From the NCBI RefSeq assembly GCF_017876315.1, contig NZ_JAGINU010000001.1, forward strand, positions 6,696,001-6,760,000: a stretch of 64,000 bases of DNA, written 5' to 3'. The position numbers and the translations under genes are program-made. The DNA is from Pseudonocardia parietis. GTDB taxonomy: Bacteria > Actinomycetota > Actinomycetes > Mycobacteriales > Pseudonocardiaceae. The notes beneath the pieces are model-generated. The model was not told the origin of the DNA. It ran no database searches and was given only the letters and a program-made list of their open reading frames with translations. Shown here in pieces: positions 59,480-64,000 of this stretch (within the stretch, counting starts at the first letter, position 1; every line of letters starts with the position of its first letter).

Positions 59480-61612
59480 CTACCGGTCGGCGTCGTGCTC
59501 CGCGAGCAGCCGCAGGACGGTGTCGCCGTACCGGTCGAGCTTGGCCGCGCCGATGCCCGGGATCCCGACCAGCGCCGACGCGTCGGACGGTCGCTGCTCG
59601 GCGATCGCGGTCAGCGTCGCGTCGGTGAGCACGACGAACGCGGGGACGTCCTGCTGCTTCGCCTCGCCCGCCCGCCACTGCTTGAGCCGGTCCAGCAGCT
59701 CCAGATCCACATCGGACGGGCAGGCGTCGCAGCGCATCAGTTTGGTGGCGGTGCTGCCGAACAGCGGCGAGCCGCACACCCGGCACTTCGGACGGGCTCC
59801 CCCGGGACGGCGCTCGCCCGCGACCCGCGACGCCGGGTGCGAGTCCGGGATCAGCCCGTACAGGAACCGGGACCGGCGCCGCTTCGGTCCGCGCCCGGAC
59901 GCCCGCGACAACGACCAGGACATCGACAGCACCCGCCGGGCGCGGGTGATGCCGACGTAGAACAGCCGCCGCTCCTCCTCGACGGCGTGCTCGTCGTCGC
60001 CGGCGTGGCCGATCGGCAACGTCCCGTCCGCCAGCCCGACGAGGAACACCGCGTCCCACTCGAGACCCTTCGCCGCGTGCAGCGACGCCAGCGTCACGCC
60101 CTGCACGACCGGCGCCTGTGCGGAGTCCGCGCGGGTGTCGAGCTCGGCGCACAACCGGTTCAGGTCGGCCTGCGGCTCGATGGCGGCGAGCTCCTCCGCG
60201 ACCCCGACCAGCGCGAGGAGTGACTCCCACGCGGCGCGCAGGGTCGCGCCCTTCGGCGGCTCGTCCGACAGACCGGCACGGGCACCGAGCACCGCGCGGG
60301 TGACGGCGACGAGATCGGTCCCGGGTCGCTGCTCGGGTGCGGCGGCCCGCAGCGCGATCATCGCCCGCCGGATCTCCGGGCGGGCGAAGAACCGCTGGCC
60401 GCCCCGCACCTGGTAGGGGATCCCCGCGTCGGACAGCGCCTGCTCGTAGGCCTCGGACTGGGCGTTGATCCGGAACAGCACCGCGATCTCCGACGGCGGC
60501 GTGCCGTCCTTCATCAGGGTCAGGATCCGGCCGGCCGCCGCGGCGGCCTCGGCGGGCTCGTCGTCGTGCTCGGAGAAGTCCGGGTCCGGCCCGGGCGGGA
60601 GCTGCCCGATCAGCTGCAGCCGGGACCCGGCCGGCCGGTGCCGCGCGGCGCCGATCAGCTGGTTCGCGCACCCGACGATCTGCGGGGTGGAGCGGTAGTC
60701 GCGCTGCAGCCGCACGACGGTGGCGTCCGGGAAGCGCCGCGGGAACTCCAGCAGGTAGCGCGGCGAGGCACCGGCGAAGGTGTAGATCGTCTGGTTGGCG
60801 TCGCCGACGACGGTGAGGTCGTCGCGCTCACCGACCCAGGCGTCGAGCAGGCGCTGCTGCAGCGGCGTGACGTCCTGGTACTCGTCGACGACGAAGCTGC
60901 GGTACCGGGAGTGGAACTCCTCGGCGACCCCGGCGTGCTCCTCCAGCGCCACCGCCGTGTGCAGCAGCAGGTCGTCGAAGTCCAGCATCTCCGCTGCGTT
61001 CTTGAGCTCCTCGTAGGCCGCGTAGACCTCGGCGACCTGGTCGGCGGGGCCGGGCGTGTCCCGCTTGCGGCGGGCGGCCTCGGCCGCGTAGTCGACCGGC
61101 GCGACCAGCGACGACTTGGCCCACTCGATCTCGGCGACCAGGTCCCGCAGCGCGTCCGAGTCGGTGCCGGCCCGGGCCCGCGCGGCGGCCTGCCCGACCA
61201 TCCGGAACTTGCCGTCGAGCAGCGGCCACGGCGACCCGCCGATCACCTGCGGCCAGAAGTAGCGGAGCTGGCGCAGCGCGGCCGCGTGGAACGTGCGGGC
61301 CTGCACGCCGGGCGCGTCGAGCATCCGGAGCCGGGTGCGCAGCTCACCGGCCGCGCGGGCGGTGAACGTGACCGCGAGGACCTGCCCGGCCGCGACGTGC
61401 CCCCGGCCCACCAGGTGCGCGATCCGGCGGGTGATCGTCCGGGTCTTCCCGGTGCCGGCGCCGGCCAGCACGCAGACCGGACCGCGCGGGGCGTCCACGG
61501 CGGCACGCTGCTCGGGGTCCAGCCCGTCGGGACCGATCTGGTCCCCCGGCGCCGGCGCCGCCCCGGTCCGGGTCGCGCGGGCGGGGCGGGGAGCAGAGGT
61601 CGGGGACGGCAC
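59480..61612 (-). CDS. uvrD2: ATP-dependent DNA helicase UvrD2
   Basis: A 710-residue superfamily 1 helicase. Motif Ia-type Walker A is GAGTGKT (51-57), Walker [15 protein letters not shown], motif [16 protein letters not shown], motif [16 protein letters not shown] and motif [13 protein letters not shown] tetracysteine linker (CRVC...CDAC) and a C-terminal HRDC domain ([20 protein letters not shown]) are specific to actinobacterial UvrD2. It acts in DNA repair. The GTG at 61612 gives standard length. Confidence 0.94.
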   Translation of the reverse strand: MPSPTSAPRPARATRTGAAPAPGDQIGPDGLDPEQRAAVDAPRGPVCVLAGAGTGKTRTITRRIAHLVGRGHVAAGQVLAVTFTARAAGELRTRLRMLDAPGVQARTFHAAALRQLRYFWPQVIGGSPWPLLDGKFRMVGQAAARARAGTDSDALRDLVAEIEWAKSSLVAPVDYAAEAARRKRDTPGPADQVAEVYAAYEELKNAAEMLDFDDLLLHTAVALEEHAGVAEEFHSRYRSFVVDEYQDVTPLQQRLLDAWVGERDDLTVVGDANQTIYTFAGASPRYLLEFPRRFPDATVVRLQRDYRSTPQIVGCANQLIGAARHRPAGSRLQLIGQLPPGPDPDFSEHDDEPAEAAAAAGRILTLMKDGTPPSEIAVLFRINAQSEAYEQALSDAGIPYQVRGGQRFFARPEIRRAMIALRAAAPEQRPGTDLVAVTRAVLGARAGLSDEPPKGATLRAAWESLLALVGVAEELAAIEPQADLNRLCAELDTRADSAQAPVVQGVTLASLHAAKGLEWDAVFLVGLADGTLPIGHAGDDEHAVEEERRLFYVGITRARRVLSMSWSLSRASGRGPKRRRSRFLYGLIPDSHPASRVAGERRPGGARPKCRVCGSPLFGSTATKLMRCDACPSDVDLELLDRLKQWRAGEAKQQDVPAFVVLTDATLTAIAEQRPSDASALVGIPGIGAAKLDRYGDTVLRLLAEHDADR

Positions 61613-61698
61613 GACCCCATCCTGACACCCGCCGCCGACGGTTCCGGGACGGCGTGCGAGCCGGGAAGATCCGGCCGCCGTCATCCGTTGTAGCGGAC

Positions 61699-61938
61699 AT
61701 GGCAGACCTGACCATGTACACGACCAGCTGGTGCGGCTTCTGCCGGCGGCTGAAGCTGCAGCTCGACGAGGCCGGCATCGCCTACCGCGAGGTCGACATC
61801 GAGCGCGATCCGGACGCCGTGGCGTTCGTCGAGCAGGCCAACGGCGGCAACCGCACCGTCCCGACGGTCGTCTTCCCGGACGAGTCGGTGGCGACCAACC
61901 CGAGCTTCTCCGAGGTGCAGCAGCGCATCGCGGCCTGA
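61699..61938 (+). CDS. Mycoredoxin-like glutaredoxin
   Basis: A 79-residue thioredoxin-fold protein. The active site is WCGFC in [14 protein letters not shown] (usual mycoredoxin CGYC/CPYC variants), and the TVPTVVF cis-Pro loop and GGNRTVPT are present. It reduces mycothiol mixed disulfides. A TAGCGG box close to the ATG suggests a short or absent leader. Divergent from uvrD2. Confidence 0.92.
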   Translation: MADLTMYTTSWCGFCRRLKLQLDEAGIAYREVDIERDPDAVAFVEQANGGNRTVPTVVFPDESVATNPSFSEVQQRIAA

Positions 61939-61955
61939 GACTCCCACCACGGAGC

Positions 61956-61987
61956 ACGGCGGCCCGGGCACATGCCCGGGCCGCCGT
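61956..61987 (+). terminator. Terminator between mycoredoxin and nudC
   Basis: A 15-bp perfect stem, ACGGCGGCCCGGGCA with its complement and a two-base apex. It can serve both converging genes. Confidence 0.75.
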
Positions 61988-62004
61988 CGTACGTCACGGG
62001 GCGG

Positions 62005-63024
62005 TCAGAGCCCGACGGCCGCCCACGCGTCCAGCATCGTCCGCGCGATCGACACCCGGCCCGGCAGCCTGACGACCGGATCGGTCCGTTCGTGCGCGTC
62101 CCGGCCCTCCGGCGCTCCCCAGTCACCGCGGGCCAGCGCGGCCCGCAGCTGATCGCGGGTGATCCACAGTGCGTCGGCGATCTCCCCTTCCTGCGGCACC
62201 AGCAGCGCGTCGGGGTCGGCGATGGCATGGAACCCGACCATCAGCGACCGCGGGAACGGCCACGCCTGGCTGCCCAGGTACCGGACGTCGGTGACGTCGA
62301 GCCCGACCTCCTCGGCGATCTCGCGGTGCACGCACGCCTCCAGCGACTCGCCGGACTCGACGAACCCGGCGAGCACCGAGTAACGCCCGACCGGCCAGAC
62401 CGGCTGGCGGGCCAGCAGGACGCGGTCGGCGCCGTCGTGCACCAGGCAGATGACCGCGGGGTCGGTGCGCGGGTACTCCTCGTGCCCGTTCTCGCAGATC
62501 CGGGCCCAGCCGGCGTTGTGCGGCCGGGTGCGGGTGCCGTCGACCGCGCAGAACCGGGCGCGGTCGTGCCAGTTCAGGGTGGAGACGGCGCAGGTCAGCA
62601 ACCCGGACCCGAGCGGGTCGAGGAACGCGCCGGCGGCGCGCAGATCGGCCCACTCCCCGGGATCGTCGGCGGCGGTCCAGGCCGGGCCGCCGCGCACCGC
62701 CCAGTACGGGACGCCCTCGGACTCGCCGAGCAGGACCGCCTCGGCGGGCGGCTCGGGGGCCAGATCGGTGCCGGCGCGGGTCCGGACCTGCCCGCCCCGG
62801 CCGGCCGCGGCGTCCCAGGCGGCGGCGTCGGTCTCGCGGAACTCCCGGTCCGGATCGACCTGCCAGTCGACCGGGGTGCGCCCGGACTCGTCCACGACGA
62901 CGACCCGGGCCTTCGGCCAGGAGTCCCGCACGTAGACGGGGTCCAGGCGCAGCCGCTCGTCCCGGTCGAGGATGTTGCGCGACAGGACGGGCTGGTCGGT
63001 CAGCTCGAAGTATCCGCGGCTCAC
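62005..63024 (-). CDS. nudC: NADH pyrophosphatase (NudC-type Nudix hydrolase)
   Basis: A 339-residue enzyme that hydrolyses NADH and possibly NAD caps on RNA. The Nudix box is GFVESGESLEACVHREIAEE followed by VG, and SQAWPFPRSLMVGFHA is the NudC SQPWPFPxS motif. The zinc-ribbon region keeps only isolated cysteines (FCAVDG and ICENGHEEYPR) instead of two CxxC pairs, so zinc binding is doubtful. The GTG overlaps the previous stop (GTGA). Confidence 0.92.
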   Translation of the reverse strand: MSRGYFELTDQPVLSRNILDRDERLRLDPVYVRDSWPKARVVVVDESGRTPVDWQVDPDREFRETDAAAWDAAAGRGGQVRTRAGTDLAPEPPAEAVLLGESEGVPYWAVRGGPAWTAADDPGEWADLRAAGAFLDPLGSGLLTCAVSTLNWHDRARFCAVDGTRTRPHNAGWARICENGHEEYPRTDPAVICLVHDGADRVLLARQPVWPVGRYSVLAGFVESGESLEACVHREIAEEVGLDVTDVRYLGSQAWPFPRSLMVGFHAIADPDALLVPQEGEIADALWITRDQLRAALARGDWGAPEGRDAHERTDPVVRLPGRVSIARTMLDAWAAVGL

Positions 63025-64000
63025 GGGCGGCTCACCCCGCCCAGCGCCGCCAGGCGCGGTCCGATGACCTCGGCGTCGCCGACGATCACGCCGGTGAACC
63101 GGGACGGCGCGAACAGCTCCGCCGCGGCCTCGGTGACCTCGGCCGTCGTGACGTCCTCCAGCCGCCGTGGCCGTTCGCGCAGCCACTCGAGGTCCAGGCC
63201 TGCCGCGTCCAGCGCCGACAGCGTCCCGGCCAGCGCGGACTGGCTGTCGAGCGAGATCAGCAGCGAGCCGATCGCGTAGCGGCGGGCCGAGTCGATCTCC
63301 TGTTCGGTGGGCGGGACGGCGACCATCCGGCCCAGCTCGTAGCGGGTCTCGAGCAGCGCGGCCGCGGTGACGTCGGACGCGACGTCGGTGTCGAACCCGA
63401 GCACCGCACCGCCCGGCACGAACTCCTGGCCGGAGTGCGCGCCGTAGGTGTAGCCCTTGTCCTCGCGGATGTTCTCCATCCAGCGTGACGAGAAGTAGCC
63501 ACCGAACACCAGGTTGGCGAGCTGGAACGCCGTGTAGCGCTCATCGGTGCGGTCCACGCCCGGCGCGGTGAGCCGCAGCTGGGACTGCACCGAGCCGGGG
63601 CGGTGCACGAGCTCGAGATCACCGGCCCGCGGCGGCTCGGGCGCCCACAGCCGCCGGGCCGGGTGGTCACCGGTCCAGTCCCCGAGCCGGCGGGCGACCT
63701 CGGCGATCGCGGCCTCGGGATCGATGTCGCCGACGAGCACCAGCCGCGCGCCGTCCGGTACGACGACGTCGGCGTGCAGCGAGCGGACCCGCTCGGGCGT
63801 GATCTCGCCGACGGCCTCGGCGGTCGGCATCTCGGAGACGATCGGGTGGTCGCCGAAGCGCTTGCGCATCAACGCCTCGCGGGCGACGGTGCGCGGCTGG
63901 GCGCGGGCGACGGCGATCCGCTCGGCGAGCCGGGCGCGCTCGCGGACCACCTCGTCGTCGGGGTGGGTGGCGCGGATGAGGACGTCGGCGAGGACGTCGA
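63021..64000 (-). CDS. M16 family peptidase, C-terminal part (5' end outside window)
   Basis: A C-terminal 326-residue portion of a pitrilysin-like peptidase; the frame is open to the window end. MRKRFGDHPIVSEMPTAEAV, VVVPDGARLVLVGDIDPEAA, VFGGYFSSRWMENIREDKGY and YTYGAHSG are M16 C-domain signatures. If it belongs to a paired system, the zinc HxxEH domain lies beyond base 64000. It overlaps nudC as GTGA. Confidence 0.88.
   Translation of the reverse strand, partial: DVLADVLIRATHPDDEVVRERARLAERIAVARAQPRTVAREALMRKRFGDHPIVSEMPTAEAVGEITPERVRSLHADVVVPDGARLVLVGDIDPEAAIAEVARRLGDWTGDHPARRLWAPEPPRAGDLELVHRPGSVQSQLRLTAPGVDRTDERYTAFQLANLVFGGYFSSRWMENIREDKGYTYGAHSGQEFVPGGAVLGFDTDVASDVTAAALLETRYELGRMVAVPPTEQEIDSARRYAIGSLLISLDSQSALAGTLSALDAAGLDLEWLRERPRRLEDVTTAEVTEAAAELFAPSRFTGVIVGDAEVIGPRLAALGGVSRP

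Noticed and set aside
1-64000. CRISPR arrays, insertion sequences or ribosomal RNA
   Set aside because: The tandem repeats seen are contiguous, without spacers; no transposase motif or rRNA sequence was recognised.

Overview
The window is high-GC actinomycete DNA. GTG starts, GTGA/ATGA start-stop overlaps and leaderless genes with a TANNNT box 5-8 nt before the start are common. The presence of a WhiB7-type regulator, UvrD2, a mycoredoxin, a UPF0182 protein, an LppX-like lipoprotein and a YlbL-type PDZ-Lon protease places it in Actinomycetes. A Pseudonocardiales origin (for example Pseudonocardia) is plausible but inferred.

Region 1 (1-5766) is an oxidative catabolic cluster: a divergent IclR regulator, a zinc-type alcohol dehydrogenase, a phthalate-dioxygenase-like Rieske oxygenase, a small protein resembling part of the FtsZ/tubulin GTPase fold, a flavin plus [2Fe-2S] reductase, and an MFS carrier. 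Together they look like import, hydroxylation and dehydrogenation of an aromatic or similar carboxylate. Region 2 (5767-7022) has no convincing gene.

Region 3 (7059-22213) is a complete 15.1-kb integrated element in the 3' half of tRNA-Ala(GGC). It is bounded by 45-bp direct repeats. The right half carries a tyrosine integrase, an excisionase-like protein and an XRE regulator. The left plus-strand operon is of the conjugative actinomycete type: DUF2637, small membrane proteins and an FtsK/TraB-like DNA translocase, followed by a repeat-rich clt-like locus. The minus-strand operon holds a prim-pol/helicase replication protein, a candidate small terminase, a complete large terminase and a chain of tiny overlapping genes. 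No portal, capsid or tail gene is present. The element therefore looks like a hybrid between an actinomycete integrative conjugative element and a phage satellite. It is the most interesting object in the window.

Region 4 (22172-30668) returns to the chromosome: tRNA-Ala, a TrmB-like regulator, a GntR-gluconokinase-gluconate permease locus, a MocR/YczE pair, a DsbA-like and MauE/DoxX redox pair, a VIT-type transporter and a ferredoxin. Region 5 (30734-42637) contains ssrA (tmRNA), a saccharopine dehydrogenase-like protein, an amidohydrolase, smpB, ftsEX, a lipoprotein, prfB, a PadR regulator, two acyl-CoA dehydrogenases, a VapBC-like toxin-antitoxin pair, a tyrosine phosphatase and soxR.

Region 6 (42638-58068) holds a transglycosylase, an OafA-type acyltransferase with an SGNH domain, an S4 protein, a methyltransferase, two initiator tRNA genes inside a 129-bp duplication, a UPF0182 membrane protein, a PDZ-Lon protease, a zincin, a YgjP-like metallopeptidase, a cyclodehydratase-like protein overlapping an ABC1/UbiB kinase, and a TetR-VOC pair with paired operators. 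Region 7 (58201-64000) contains whiB7 with its promoter, upstream ORF and attenuator, then uvrD2, a mycoredoxin, nudC and the C-terminal part of an M16 peptidase.
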